Notes: generated by a model from the sequence alone, not told the origin. Shown: positions 1 to 8,211, numbered from the stretch's first letter. The stretch: 22,363 nucleotides of DNA from an uncultured Eubacteriales bacterium (GCA_910586105.1 CAJUGU010000057.1:1-22363); one strand, 5' to 3'. Numbers and translations are program-made.

Positions 1-86
1 CGCCCCTCTGGACACCCGCGATGCTGCGCATCGCCTGCGCCGCCTGCGGGCGGGGGAAGGAGCATTTGAGTCAAACCGATCAGCAT
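1..86 (-). CDS. possible 5' end of a gene running off the left edge
   Basis: An open frame begins with ATG (reading MLIGLTQMLLPPPAGG...) and stays open for 28 codons to the window edge. GGAGAG lies just upstream of the ATG, and a promoter-like pair sits further upstream at 238-266. The residues are Pro/Gly/Ala-rich and match no family I recognise, so this may be chance. The main support is position: a minus-strand promoter with no other gene to serve. It could equally be untranslated leader of a gene further left. Confidence 0.25.
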   Translation of the reverse strand, partial: MLIGLTQMLLPPPAGGAGDAQHRGCPEG

Positions 87-237
87 AAAAATCTCTCCAG
101 TTTGCCGGCGCTCCATCCGGCCGCTCCGTTTTCTTCCCCCTACCATTTTGAACCGCTATCCCGGGAGCGGTCATGGATGAATACGCTTCCCTTGTTCGTA
201 TGAAAAATCACTCTTACCGTCATTATCTACGCCTTTT

Positions 238-266
238 ATGATAGCATACGCGCATTATCCGTGCAA
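238..266 (-). promoter_or_regulatory. sigma-A type promoter reading left
   Basis: On the minus strand TTGCAC is followed after exactly 17 bases by TATCAT. The transcript would start near 231 and run off the left edge. Its leader contains a short hairpin at about 155-176 (ACCGCT and AGCGGT arms). It lies just beyond the terminator at 333-371, which suits the start of a separate transcription unit. Confidence 0.45.
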
Positions 267-332
267 GATTTATTTTCCAGGCAAGCCTCCGGGCTGCAAA
301 ACGCCCCTTCACGGGATCGAACTGCACACGGC

Positions 333-371
333 AAAAACCGGAGCGATGCGCGCGGCATCGCTCCGGTTTTT
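333..371 (-). terminator. bidirectional intrinsic terminator of the nucleoside operon
   Basis: A perfect 12-bp stem (338-349 with 355-366) has a 5-base GCGCG loop. It is flanked by five A on the left and five T on the right, so it can stop transcription in both directions. It lies about 120 bases after the kinase stop codon and is the natural end of the minus-strand operon. Between 372 and 493 I see no supported gene. Confidence 0.85.
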
Positions 372-493
372 GATAACAGGTTGTTTTGCGGGTCATAAAT
401 ATACCGCGTAAAATCGTCCAGCCCCGAAAGATCGCCCCCGGCCAAGGGCGGGTTTGAGTCGTGCTTACAAGACGAAGCCCTGCGGCGGGGCCG

Positions 494-1384
494 CTACGCC
501 CCTTCCAGGAACCGCGTCACTTCGCTGCGCGTCGGGATCGACGGCGCAGCCCCGCGCCGCGTGATCGCCAGCGCCGCCGCCGCTGCCGCCCGCCTCATCA
601 GGCGCGGCAGCGCAAGCCCTTCTGCCAGCCCCGCTACGAAATACCCCAGGAACGTATCCCCCGCCGCCGTCGTGTCGACCGGCTTGACCTTGCAGCAAGG
701 CTCGAAAATACGCGCCCCATCCAACTGGCAATACGCGCCCCGGTCGCCTAGCGTCAATACCACGCCCGTCTCTGAGAACCGCTCCGCCAGCGTCCGCAGG
801 ATCGCTTCCGGCTCCCGCTCGCCCGCGATCTGTTCGCCCTCCACCTCGTTCAGGATCAGCCAGCCGACCCGCGACAGGTCGCAGCCCAGCAGCGCCTGGT
901 CGCACGGCGACGGGTTCAGCACCAGCTTCATACCGCGCCGCGCCGCCTGCTCCATGATGTACGGCAATTCATTGATCTCATTTTGCAGCACAATCAGGTC
1001 GCCCGCCGCGAACCGTCCCAGCACCCGGTCGATGTGTTCCCGTCCAATGCTCCGGTTACTGCCGCCAAACAGCACGATGCTGTTTTGTCCGTCCCGGTCG
1101 ACCTGTATGAACGTATGCCCGGTTTCTTCGTCCGTCCGTTCGATGCAGGACGTGTCCACGCCGTAACGCTCACATTCCGCCAGCAGTCCATCGCTGCCCG
1201 CGCCGACCTTGCCCGCATGGAACACCGGGATCCCCGCCTTCGCGATCGCGATCGACTGGTTCAGCCCTTTGCCGCCATAATAGACCGCGCGGCCCGACGA
1301 GCTGAGGGTCTCCCCCGGTTGTACGATGTGATCGACCGTATACACATGATCGATGTTCAGGGAGCCAAAATTTAACACTTGCAT
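494..1384 (-). CDS. rbsK: PfkB-family sugar kinase, probably ribokinase
   Basis: The product is 296 aa and would phosphorylate ribose (or a related sugar or nucleoside) with ATP in the cytoplasm. Both PfkB signatures are present: GGKGLNQ at residues 37-43, and DTTAAGDTF at 237-245, which carries the catalytic Asp243. The ribokinase-like GGKG-N motif and the usual family length favour ribokinase over fructokinase. The start was chosen at the ATG preceded by AGGAGG seven bases upstream; an upstream in-frame start at 1453 has no such support. It is the last gene of the operon, after a nucleoside importer and hydrolase, so ribose released by the hydrolase is the likely substrate. The exact sugar cannot be read from sequence. 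Confidence 0.88.
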   Translation of the reverse strand: MQVLNFGSLNIDHVYTVDHIVQPGETLSSSGRAVYYGGKGLNQSIAIAKAGIPVFHAGKVGAGSDGLLAECERYGVDTSCIERTDEETGHTFIQVDRDGQNSIVLFGGSNRSIGREHIDRVLGRFAAGDLIVLQNEINELPYIMEQAARRGMKLVLNPSPCDQALLGCDLSRVGWLILNEVEGEQIAGEREPEAILRTLAERFSETGVVLTLGDRGAYCQLDGARIFEPCCKVKPVDTTAAGDTFLGYFVAGLAEGLALPRLMRRAAAAAALAITRRGAAPSIPTRSEVTRFLEGA

Positions 1385-1459
1385 TGTTGATGCCTCCTGT
1401 TTCCGGGCCATCTGCAAGCGCGGGAAACGGCAAACCGTCTCCCACGCCCGCATGCCCTC

Positions 1460-2377
1460 TTATGCTTCCCGTGACTTCCGCCAGGTCCGCACCGAAAACA
1501 GCGTCAGACCGATCAGCGTTGCAAAATAGGGGATGGTCTTCACCAGGTCGGACGGCAGGCCCATCGTCGCCGCCGCGTTCGATACCGCATCCGCGACGCC
1601 AAACAGCAGCGAGGTCGCCGCCGACCCGACCGCCGTCTGCCGGCCCATCGCTTCCGCCGCCAGCGCGATCCAGCCGCGCCCGCTGACCATGTCCCGCGAA
1701 AACCACGAAACGTACCCCATTGACATGAACGCGCCGCCAAAGCCGCACATCAGCCCGCTCAGCAGCAGCGCCGCCGCCTGCGTCCGTACCACGCTGATGC
1801 CGACCGACTCCGCCGCCTCCTTCTTTTCGCCGACCGCCCGGATATGATACCCCAGCGACGTCCGCCCCAGCAGCAGCCAGGTGAACACGACCGCCAGGAT
1901 CGAAACATACGTCAGGACGTTATACCCGGACAGGATCTTCCCGATCACCGGCAGATCCTGTACGATCGGGATATTCAGGTTCGGCAGGGTCTTGCTCGCA
2001 AGCGCTACGCTCGTGCCCTTGTCCTGCGCCGTCAAGTACAGGAAGAAGATTGTGCCGCCGCTCGCAAGGCTGTTCAGGGCGATGCCGCCCAGAATGATGT
2101 TCGTCTTGTAATACAGGGTGAAGAACGCAAGGACGCCCGCGAACGCGACCGCCGTGGCCAGCGCCATCAGCAGCCCCATCGCCGCGCTTTGGAACAGGAA
2201 GCTGAAATACATCCCGGCGAAGGCCGCCATCAGCATCAGCCCTTCCAGCGCGATATTCGGCACGCCCGCGATATCCGAAATGACCGCGCCCATCGAAGCG
2301 AACAGCAGCGGGGTCGTCACCCGGAAGATCGAATACACGAAATCACTGGATAATACCAGTTTAGCAAATTCCTTCAT
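1460..2377 (-). CDS. BMP-type nucleoside ABC transporter permease (second subunit, NupQ/YufQ-like)
   Basis: A 305-aa integral membrane protein of the BPD_transp_2 permease family. It begins with a short cytoplasmic stretch and then many hydrophobic helices. The early motif NIALEGLMLM (about residues 41-50) corresponds to the NIGLEG-type element conserved in simple-sugar and nucleoside permeases. Its length is close to that of NupQ/YufQ of Bacillus. It lies downstream of the partner permease with a 59-base gap and upstream of the kinase with a 75-base gap, all on one strand. With the other permease it should form the heterodimeric channel energised by the double ABC ATPase. The ATG has AAAGG upstream. 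Nucleoside specificity is inferred from the hydrolase in the same operon. Confidence 0.9.
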   Translation of the reverse strand: MKEFAKLVLSSDFVYSIFRVTTPLLFASMGAVISDIAGVPNIALEGLMLMAAFAGMYFSFLFQSAAMGLLMALATAVAFAGVLAFFTLYYKTNIILGGIALNSLASGGTIFFLYLTAQDKGTSVALASKTLPNLNIPIVQDLPVIGKILSGYNVLTYVSILAVVFTWLLLGRTSLGYHIRAVGEKKEAAESVGISVVRTQAAALLLSGLMCGFGGAFMSMGYVSWFSRDMVSGRGWIALAAEAMGRQTAVGSAATSLLFGVADAVSNAAATMGLPSDLVKTIPYFATLIGLTLFSVRTWRKSREA

Positions 2378-2436
2378 GGATTACCATGCCTTTCTGCGAA
2401 AACGCCCATTCCATCAGGCGATTTCCACGCGTGATT

Positions 2437-3507
2437 TCAGGCGGCCGCCTCCGACGCGCCCTGCCCAATGCTGATATCCTTTTCGATCCACTTCTGCTTA
2501 TATTTGTGCAGGAACTTCTCGGCGGAGATCAGCAGGATGACGATGCTTTGCAAAATGGCGATCATTTCGGTCGGCACGTCGGCGAAGCGGTTGACCAGAT
2601 CGGCGCCGACCCGGAGATAGGCGACGAACGCCGCCGCCCCGATCACGCCGAAGGGGTTGTTGCCCGCCAACATGGCGATCATAGCGCCGTCAAAGCCGTA
2701 GCCCGGCAGCGCTGTCCACTCAAAGCGCTGGTGCAGGCCCAGGCATTCCACGATGCCGCCAATACCTGCCACCGCGCCCGCAATGACATGCACCAGCACG
2801 ATCACCCGGGTAACGCTGATGCCCGAATACTGTGAAAACTTCGCGTTCGCGCCGGTCGCGCGCACCTCAAGGCCGCTTTTCGTCCGGTACAGGAACACAT
2901 ATACGAACGCCGCGCACAATACCGCGATCACGATGCCCAGATGCACGCGCGTTCCGGGGAGGATGACCGGCAGCCGCGCCGCCGTGCGGTATTTATACGA
3001 GACCAGCGAGGAGACCGCGCTGTCCCGCATGACGTTGTTCAGGATATAGCAGCCGATGCCGTAACAGATGTTGTTCATCATGAGCGACGTGACCATTTCG
3101 TTCGCGTTGTACTTCGCCCGCAGGACGCCCGGTACCAGCATGACCGCGACGCCTGCCAGCGCGCCCGCCGCGATACAGGCCAGCGGGAACGCCACCGGCG
3201 GCAGCTTCAGCCAGATTGCCAGCATCGAGCCCGCGATGCCGGACATGAAGAACACGCCTTCGCCGCCGAGGTTGAACAGCTGGGTCTGGAACAGCACCGC
3301 CATTGCAAGCCCGGAGAAGACCAGCGGGGTCATGGTCTCGATGATGTTGCCAAGATACCGTTTGGACGAAAACGGCTCCAACAGGAAGATGCGGATGGAT
3401 TCCGCCGGTTGGTCGCTGATAAAGAGGATGATGACAAACGCCACCAGGATCGCTGCCAGCATGGCCGTTACCGTGCGCAGCATATGAAAGGATCGTTCCC
3501 TATTCAC
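2437..3507 (-). CDS. BMP-type nucleoside ABC transporter permease (first subunit, NupP/YufP-like)
   Basis: A 356-aa multi-helix permease of the BPD_transp_2 family. The motif FNLGGEGVFFMSG follows the second hydrophobic segment and is the counterpart of the NIGAEGQ element of NupP/YufP. The start is a GTG whose 5' end overlaps the last 8 bases of the ATPase gene, with AGGCGG about 8 bases upstream; this implies translational coupling. An ATG at 3483 is a possible alternative start. Its length fits the family (about 350 aa). It probably pairs with the next permease to form the membrane channel. Confidence 0.9.
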   Translation of the reverse strand: MNRERSFHMLRTVTAMLAAILVAFVIILFISDQPAESIRIFLLEPFSSKRYLGNIIETMTPLVFSGLAMAVLFQTQLFNLGGEGVFFMSGIAGSMLAIWLKLPPVAFPLACIAAGALAGVAVMLVPGVLRAKYNANEMVTSLMMNNICYGIGCYILNNVMRDSAVSSLVSYKYRTAARLPVILPGTRVHLGIVIAVLCAAFVYVFLYRTKSGLEVRATGANAKFSQYSGISVTRVIVLVHVIAGAVAGIGGIVECLGLHQRFEWTALPGYGFDGAMIAMLAGNNPFGVIGAAAFVAYLRVGADLVNRFADVPTEMIAILQSIVILLISAEKFLHKYKQKWIEKDISIGQGASEAAA

Positions 3508-5059
3508 ACCAGTTCACCGCCTTTTTGATCTGTTCCGGGGAATGCCGTTCGATGCCGAGCATATACAGCCCGAGCTTTTCCTCGTTCAGTCCCTCGGTGC
3601 TCTCGAAAAATGCCACGATCTCGCCTTCGTACATCACCGCGACCACGTCCGCGAGCTTGAGCACTTCGCTCAGGTCGGCGGAGATCAGCACCACCGCGCA
3701 CCCCTGCTCCCGCAGCGCCACGATGCGCTTATGGATGATGTGCGCCGCGCCCACGTCGACGCCGCGGGTCGGCTGCTCCGCGATCAGGATATCCGGGTCA
3801 TGCCCGCATTCCCGGGCGACGACCACCTTTTGCATATTGCCGCCCGAAAGCATCCCGACCGGCTGCTCGCCGCCCTTACAGCGGATCTCGTATTGTTTGA
3901 TCCCCGCGTCGACAAACGCGCGGATATTCTTGAAGTTCAGGAAGCCGCGGCTGCTGAACTCCTCGGATCCCAGACGGTTGGCGATCATGTTCTCCCGGAT
4001 GGACTGGCTCGCCGCCACGCCCTGATCCAAACGGTCTTCGGGGATATACCCGAACGGCCGCCGCCGCAGGTCGCCCACCGTCCGCTCCCGGATGCTCTCC
4101 TTGTGGAATTTGATATCGCCGCCCTGCACCCGGCGCTTGCGCGACATCATATCGACCAGCTCGACCTGCCCGTTGCCCTGCACGCCCGCAATGCCGAAGA
4201 TCATGCCGCTTCCGACCTTGAAGGAAACGTCGTTCAGCACCTTCACGCCGCCCGCGTCCTTGCAGGACACGTTCTCGACCGAAATATACGGCTCGCCATA
4301 GGCGCGCGCTTCCTTTTCGATCGAAGTGTTCATCTCACAGCCCATGATGGCGTTGGAGATCTCCTGCTCGGTCACGTCCGCGCACTGGTAGGTCGCGATC
4401 GTCCGGCCGCTGCGCAGCACGGTAATCCGGTCGGAGATCTGCTTGATCTCCGGGATCTTGTGCGAGATAAACACGATCGTATGCCCCTGTTCTTTGAGTC
4501 GGGCCAGCTCCTCAAAGAGCTGGTCGGTCTCCTGTGGGGTGAGTACGGCGGTCGGTTCATCAAGGATCAGAATTTCCGCGCCGCGCGCCAGCGCCTTCAG
4601 GATCTCCACCTTCTGCTTGACGCCGACGGGAAGGTGTTTCGTGATCTCCCCCGGGTCGACCGCAAGGTTATACTTTTTGCTGATCTCGCGGGTGAACGCC
4701 TCGGCCTGCTGCTCATTGACCAGCCCGCGGCGTTTCGGCTCCATACCGAGTACGATGTTCTGCGCCACCGTGAAAGACTCCACCAGCATAAAGTGCTGGT
4801 GTACCATGCCGATCCCCTTTGCAATCGCGTCTTTCGAGCCGGAAAAAACGACCTTTTCCCCTCGCAGCCAGATCTCGCCGCGCGAGGGCTGCTCCATCCC
4901 AAAGATCATTTTCATGAGCGTCGATTTGCCCGCGCCGTTCTCGCCGACCAGCGCGTGGATCTCGCCCGGTTTCAGGTTAAAATTGACATCCGAGTTGGCC
5001 ACTACCCCGTTGCCGTAAACCTTGGCGATGTGGCGCATCTCCAGAATGTAATCGCTCAT
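3500..5059 (-). CDS. nucleoside/simple-sugar ABC transporter ATPase, two ABC domains (NupO/YufO-like)
   Basis: A 519-aa protein with two fused nucleotide-binding domains, as in YufO/NupO and RbsA. Domain 1 has Walker A GENGAGKST (39-47) and Walker B ILILDEP (163-169), but a degenerate signature around LPVGVKQK. Domain 2 has a degenerate Walker A (GIAGVQGNGQ, about 289-298, no lysine), a good signature LSGGNMQK (404-411) and a modified Walker B (LIAEQPTRG). This asymmetry is normal for the family: one composite ATP site is catalytic. It powers the BMP importer from the cytoplasmic side. The start ATG has AAGGAGGTG upstream, and the gap to the binding-protein gene is 15 bases. Confidence 0.95.
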   Translation of the reverse strand: MSDYILEMRHIAKVYGNGVVANSDVNFNLKPGEIHALVGENGAGKSTLMKMIFGMEQPSRGEIWLRGEKVVFSGSKDAIAKGIGMVHQHFMLVESFTVAQNIVLGMEPKRRGLVNEQQAEAFTREISKKYNLAVDPGEITKHLPVGVKQKVEILKALARGAEILILDEPTAVLTPQETDQLFEELARLKEQGHTIVFISHKIPEIKQISDRITVLRSGRTIATYQCADVTEQEISNAIMGCEMNTSIEKEARAYGEPYISVENVSCKDAGGVKVLNDVSFKVGSGMIFGIAGVQGNGQVELVDMMSRKRRVQGGDIKFHKESIRERTVGDLRRRPFGYIPEDRLDQGVAASQSIRENMIANRLGSEEFSSRGFLNFKNIRAFVDAGIKQYEIRCKGGEQPVGMLSGGNMQKVVVARECGHDPDILIAEQPTRGVDVGAAHIIHKRIVALREQGCAVVLISADLSEVLKLADVVAVMYEGEIVAFFESTEGLNEEKLGLYMLGIERHSPEQIKKAVNWCE

Positions 5060-5074
5060 ACCCCCTGCACCTCC

Positions 5075-6244
5075 TTACGGACGGACGCTGTCGCGAATGC
5101 CTGCCAATTCCTCCGTGGTCATGCCCTTGGTTTCCGTAACGACCAGCTCGCCGCTGACGACCTTTGCCTGAAGGTCGGACACGATCGCCCGCGCCTCCGC
5201 AGGCAGGAGCTGCTCATAAAATTCATTTTCCACGATGCCGACCGCGCCTTCCGCAAGGCCGTACCATTCCTTCGTGCCATACGGGATCTCGCCCGCCATC
5301 GCCTTGCCGACGACCGACACCGTATTCTCCGAGATCTTCTTGACCGCCGAGGTGATGATGACCGCCGCCATCTCCGGCTGCGAATCCTTGAGCGCTCCCG
5401 CCTGGTCGCTGTCCACGCCGATCGCAAACTTGCCGCGCTGCGCCGCCGCGTCGATCACACCAAGGCCGGACTGCCCCGCCGCCGTGAAGATCACCGATAC
5501 GCCGGAATCGAACATCAGCAGCGCGTTTTCCTTGCCCTTCGCGGTGTCGGTGAAGCTGCCCACATAGGAGGACGCCACGCGGATCTCCGGTTCGATCTGC
5601 TGCGCGCCTTCGATGTAGCCCGCGAGGAATTCATTGATGCCGGGGATATCCATTCCGCCAATAAAGCCGACCGTGCTTTCGCCCAGCTCCTGCGCCTTCA
5701 GGGCCGCTACCGCGCCCGCCAGGAAGCTCAATTCGTTGTTCTTCGGCGCGACGATATACAAGTTGGACGGGATATCGTCCATTTCCCCGTCGACGTTGAT
5801 GAATTTCTGGTCGGGGTATTCCTCCGCGACCAGCGCCAGCGCGTCGTCGCCGTTGCTGGATACGGTCAGGATCAGGTCATAGCCGCCTTCGCAAAGGTCG
5901 ACGTAGGCGGGATAATGCTTGGACGCGTCCGCGCCGACTTCGACATAGTCCACGTCCATCCCGTAGGTCTCCTCCAGCAGGCCGACCGCCTCAAAGGACG
6001 CGTCAAAGAACGATTTGTCGCCCAGGTTACCCGGGATCATCAGCGCGACCCGGTAGTCGGCGGCGTCGCCTTCAAAGCGTCCCGCAGGCTCCGAAGCGCT
6101 CGAAGCGTCCGAGCCGCCCGCCGGGCCGCCCGCCGTGCCGCCGCCCTGCTGCGGCGCGTCCTCGGGTTCCGGGGCCCCGCACCCTGTCAGGAGCGTCCCT
6201 GCCGCCATACACATGGCCAAAAGCATCGCCAATTTCTTTTTCAT
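5075..6244 (-). CDS. BMP-family nucleoside-binding lipoprotein
   Basis: A 389-aa extracellular substrate-binding lipoprotein. The N-terminus is a lipoprotein signal (KKK, hydrophobic core, lipobox LTGC with Cys22), followed by a low-complexity Pro/Gly/Ser linker to about residue 55. The body matches the PnrA/BmpA fold, with DKSFFDASFEA near its start and the GVDSDQAG element typical of the family. Relatives bind purine nucleosides and some bind other ligands. The start was placed at the ATG after AAGGAGG (spacing about 9). The longer frame back to 6352 overlaps the hydrolase gene and would bury the signal peptide. It is the second gene of the operon, 19 bases after the hydrolase. Confidence 0.93.
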   Translation of the reverse strand: MKKKLAMLLAMCMAAGTLLTGCGAPEPEDAPQQGGGTAGGPAGGSDASSASEPAGRFEGDAADYRVALMIPGNLGDKSFFDASFEAVGLLEETYGMDVDYVEVGADASKHYPAYVDLCEGGYDLILTVSSNGDDALALVAEEYPDQKFINVDGEMDDIPSNLYIVAPKNNELSFLAGAVAALKAQELGESTVGFIGGMDIPGINEFLAGYIEGAQQIEPEIRVASSYVGSFTDTAKGKENALLMFDSGVSVIFTAAGQSGLGVIDAAAQRGKFAIGVDSDQAGALKDSQPEMAAVIITSAVKKISENTVSVVGKAMAGEIPYGTKEWYGLAEGAVGIVENEFYEQLLPAEARAIVSDLQAKVVSGELVVTETKGMTTEELAGIRDSVRP

Positions 6245-6263
6245 CTCAATGTCCTCCTTAAAT

Positions 6264-7160
6264 TTAATAAAATCGTTCCCGCACAATGCGCAGGAATTTG
6301 TTAACGTCCATCCGCCTTGCGAAATGGAAATCCCGTTCGCAGGCGGGGTCAATCTCGTAGGCGTTCAGCCGGGGGACGATCGCCCCGCGGGTCGCCCCGC
6401 CCGAAAGCTCGACCGTGAAATCGCTCCGTTCCAGCTCCGCTACCGACGGGTCGAGCAGGTAGGCGATCAGCAGCGCGTCATGGAAAGTGTACGGGTAGCC
6501 CGTCTTCTCCCGGAAGATCTCCGCGCCGCGCTTGTAGTATTGCAGCTTTTCCTTGCCGCGCGGGCAAAGCTCGTCGAGCAGCCCGTCTTCGATGCGGCAG
6601 AATTTGGTCACCTCCAAACCGAACATGGTCAGGTGCTCCGCGTAGTCCATCACCAGCCGCGCGGCCTCCGGGTCGCATTTCAGGTTCCATTCGGGCGCGC
6701 TGCTGTTGAACACGCCGCCCATCGCAAGGATCGGCACGTCCCGCATCCGCCGGGGGTCACGGTGGCACGCGATCCCCAGATTGGTCATTGCCCCCATCGC
6801 GACGATGGTCAGCCCCGGGTGCTCGCGCGCCATGCGCAGGATGAACCCCGCGCCGTCGCAGCCGGTCTCGACCTCGCGGCGGTGCGACAGGATCCCGTAC
6901 TGGATCGGGGCCTCGTCCCACGGCGGACGCTCGATCAGCGGGTTGCCAAACCCCGCGCACACCGGGATATCCGTCCTGCCGCACTTCTCGCAAAGCTCCA
7001 GCACCATTTCCGCGCGGGCGGCGGTGTTCTGGTACACGGTCGTAATGCCCACGATATCCAGCTCCGGCGCGTTCAGCGCCATGATCAGCGCCGCGGCGTC
7101 GTCTACATCGTCTCCCAGGTCGGTGTCGATGAGGATCTTCCGCCGTATGGCATCCGACAT
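6264..7160 (-). CDS. inosine/uridine-preferring nucleoside hydrolase family protein
   Basis: A 298-aa protein that would hydrolyse ribonucleosides to ribose and free base. The calcium- and substrate-binding cluster DTDLGDDVDD lies at residues 12-21, GAMTNLG (GPLTNLA-like) near 123-129, and HDALLIAYLLDP toward the C-terminus (HDA-P element). Length fits the IunH/RihA family. A GTG at 7169, nine bases upstream, has an equally good Shine-Dalgarno (AAGGAG, spacing 7) and is a real alternative start. It is the first gene of the salvage operon, about 45 bases downstream of the predicted transcription start. The base preference (purine or pyrimidine) cannot be seen. Confidence 0.92.
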   Translation of the reverse strand: MSDAIRRKILIDTDLGDDVDDAAALIMALNAPELDIVGITTVYQNTAARAEMVLELCEKCGRTDIPVCAGFGNPLIERPPWDEAPIQYGILSHRREVETGCDGAGFILRMAREHPGLTIVAMGAMTNLGIACHRDPRRMRDVPILAMGGVFNSSAPEWNLKCDPEAARLVMDYAEHLTMFGLEVTKFCRIEDGLLDELCPRGKEKLQYYKRGAEIFREKTGYPYTFHDALLIAYLLDPSVAELERSDFTVELSGGATRGAIVPRLNAYEIDPACERDFHFARRMDVNKFLRIVRERFY

Positions 7161-7214
7161 ATTTCCCACTTCCTTTCTCCTTTTCGGATCGTTTTTTATT
7201 CAACTTGTACATTT

Positions 7215-7243
7215 ATTATACAAATCCTGCCAGCCCGCGTAAA
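7215..7243 (-). promoter_or_regulatory. promoter of the nucleoside-salvage operon
   Basis: On the minus strand there is a perfect -10 TATAAT (7220-7215). A weak -35 TTTACG (7243-7238) lies 17 bases away, and its first three bases overlap the end of the palindrome at 7241-7258. The transcript would start near 7208. A perfect -10 with a poor -35 is the usual layout of an activator-dependent promoter. Confidence 0.75.
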
Positions 7244-7258
7244 GGTCATATGACCTTT
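7241..7258. promoter_or_regulatory. 18-bp perfect palindrome, candidate Crp/Fnr-type operator
   Basis: AAAGGTCATATGACCTTT is a perfect inverted repeat with no spacer. Its centre (between 7249 and 7250) falls 41.5 bases upstream of the predicted transcription start. That is the class II position at which Crp/Fnr proteins activate while touching RNA polymerase. The regulator encoded just upstream (7359-8048) is the obvious candidate to bind it. The sequence differs from the Crp (TGTGA-N6-TCACA) and Fnr (TTGAT-N4-ATCAA) consensus sites. Confidence 0.65.
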
Positions 7259-7270
7259 TCTGTCGAAAAA

Positions 7271-7320
7271 CAAAAAAAGTCCTACGCGCACCAAAACCGT
7301 GCGCGTAGGATCGGTTTTTT
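7271..7320 (-). terminator. bidirectional terminator after the Crp/Fnr gene
   Basis: A perfect 12-bp stem (7280-7291 with 7299-7310) carries a CAAAACC loop. On the minus strand it is followed by CTTTTTTTG, and on the plus strand by TCGG and a run of T. It separates the regulator gene from the promoter of the salvage operon, so the operon should be driven by its own promoter rather than by read-through. Confidence 0.88.
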
Positions 7321-7358
7321 TCATGCAATATTCCAGCGGCCCCCGGCCCGGCGGAGCG

Positions 7359-8048
7359 CTAAAGCTCCAGGTTTTCCATGATCCGCTGGTATGCGGCTTC
7401 ATCCAGCAGGATCTTCTTCTTTCGGGAACGGATCTCGCCGCTTTCCTTCAGCTGCCGGATGCTGCGCCCCACCGTCCGCACGCTGATACCGACGCTGACC
7501 GCGATATCCCGGTATTCCGCCTGCACGGCGACCGCCGTCCCCTGTCCGTGATGGGTCATATAATAATCGGCCAGATACCAGCGTACCCGGTTCAGGCCGT
7601 CCATATAATAGAACCGGCCGTCGCTGGCGGAGCGTGTATAGAGATCCCGCGAAACCAGCGTGACGCTCCGCCGCAGCAGCTCCATGCTGGTCATAATGCT
7701 GTGATAGACCAGCGCGGCGTCCATCCGCACCGCCTTTACCTCGGTGAGCGCCATGATCGTGGCGACGTATTCGCTCTGCCGGGAGAGGATCTCCAGCAGC
7801 CCGACGCTGCCGTTTCGGCTGTCCAACTCAAAATAATTGAATTCGTTGCCGTCGGCAAAGTATTTCGTGCCCAGCGCGCGGCCCGATGTGATAAAGTAGA
7901 TGTACCGCGGGAATTCCCGGCGGGTGACGATCAGCTGACGGGGGTGGAAAACCATCTCCGTGCCCGTATGCCGGAGCGTGTCCGGCAAGACCTCATAACA
8001 AAAATCGGTCTCGTCCCGGTAACGCTTCCATTCCTCACGCAGTTCCAT
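7359..8048 (-). CDS. Crp/Fnr-family transcriptional regulator
   Basis: A 229-aa protein with an N-terminal cNMP-binding-like beta-roll (about 20-115), a dimerisation helix (about 115-145) and a C-terminal winged helix-turn-helix. The likely recognition region is YRDIAVSVGISVRTVGRSIRQL (about 179-200, in two pieces: YRDIAVSVGIS and VRTVGRSIRQL). The phosphate-binding GE-A/R-S motif of true cAMP receptors is not seen, and there is no Fnr-like N-terminal cysteine cluster, so the effector is unknown. AGGAGG is well placed before the ATG. A TATAAT-type -10 lies at 8115-8110 on the minus strand with no convincing -35. Its location next to the salvage operon, and the palindrome between them, suggest that it controls that operon. 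Confidence 0.88.
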   Translation of the reverse strand: MELREEWKRYRDETDFCYEVLPDTLRHTGTEMVFHPRQLIVTRREFPRYIYFITSGRALGTKYFADGNEFNYFELDSRNGSVGLLEILSRQSEYVATIMALTEVKAVRMDAALVYHSIMTSMELLRRSVTLVSRDLYTRSASDGRFYYMDGLNRVRWYLADYYMTHHGQGTAVAVQAEYRDIAVSVGISVRTVGRSIRQLKESGEIRSRKKKILLDEAAYQRIMENLEL

Positions 8049-8211
8049 GCCCGCGCCTCCCTTCCCCGTCGAAAGGCCGTCCTGTCAGCCGCCGACAGCG
8101 CTTTTCTTCATTATACCCCATTTAGGCGCGCTCGGGAAGTGGCTGCGGCGGTTCGGGGGAAATATTTCGGATGGTATATGACCGTCCCGATCCCCGGCTC
8201 CGCGCCTTCCG

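Noticed and set aside
21..203. 60-codon plus-strand frame at the left edge
   Set aside because: No ribosome binding site, no promoter and random-looking composition.
236..445. 69-codon minus-strand frame after the kinase
   Set aside because: It runs straight through the terminator hairpin and has no ribosome binding site. The piece LSGLDDFTRYIYDPQNNLL looks protein-like, but there is not enough to call a gene relic.
3542..6304. 920-codon plus-strand open frame
   Set aside because: It is the mirror of the ATPase and binding-protein genes, whose GC-rich codons suppress stops on the other strand. The translation is Arg/His/Asp-rich with no domain, and the real genes have strong motifs and ribosome binding sites.
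6245..6352. N-terminal extension of the BMP lipoprotein
   Set aside because: It would put 36 residues ahead of a standard lipoprotein signal and overlap the hydrolase; the internal ATG has a consensus ribosome binding site.
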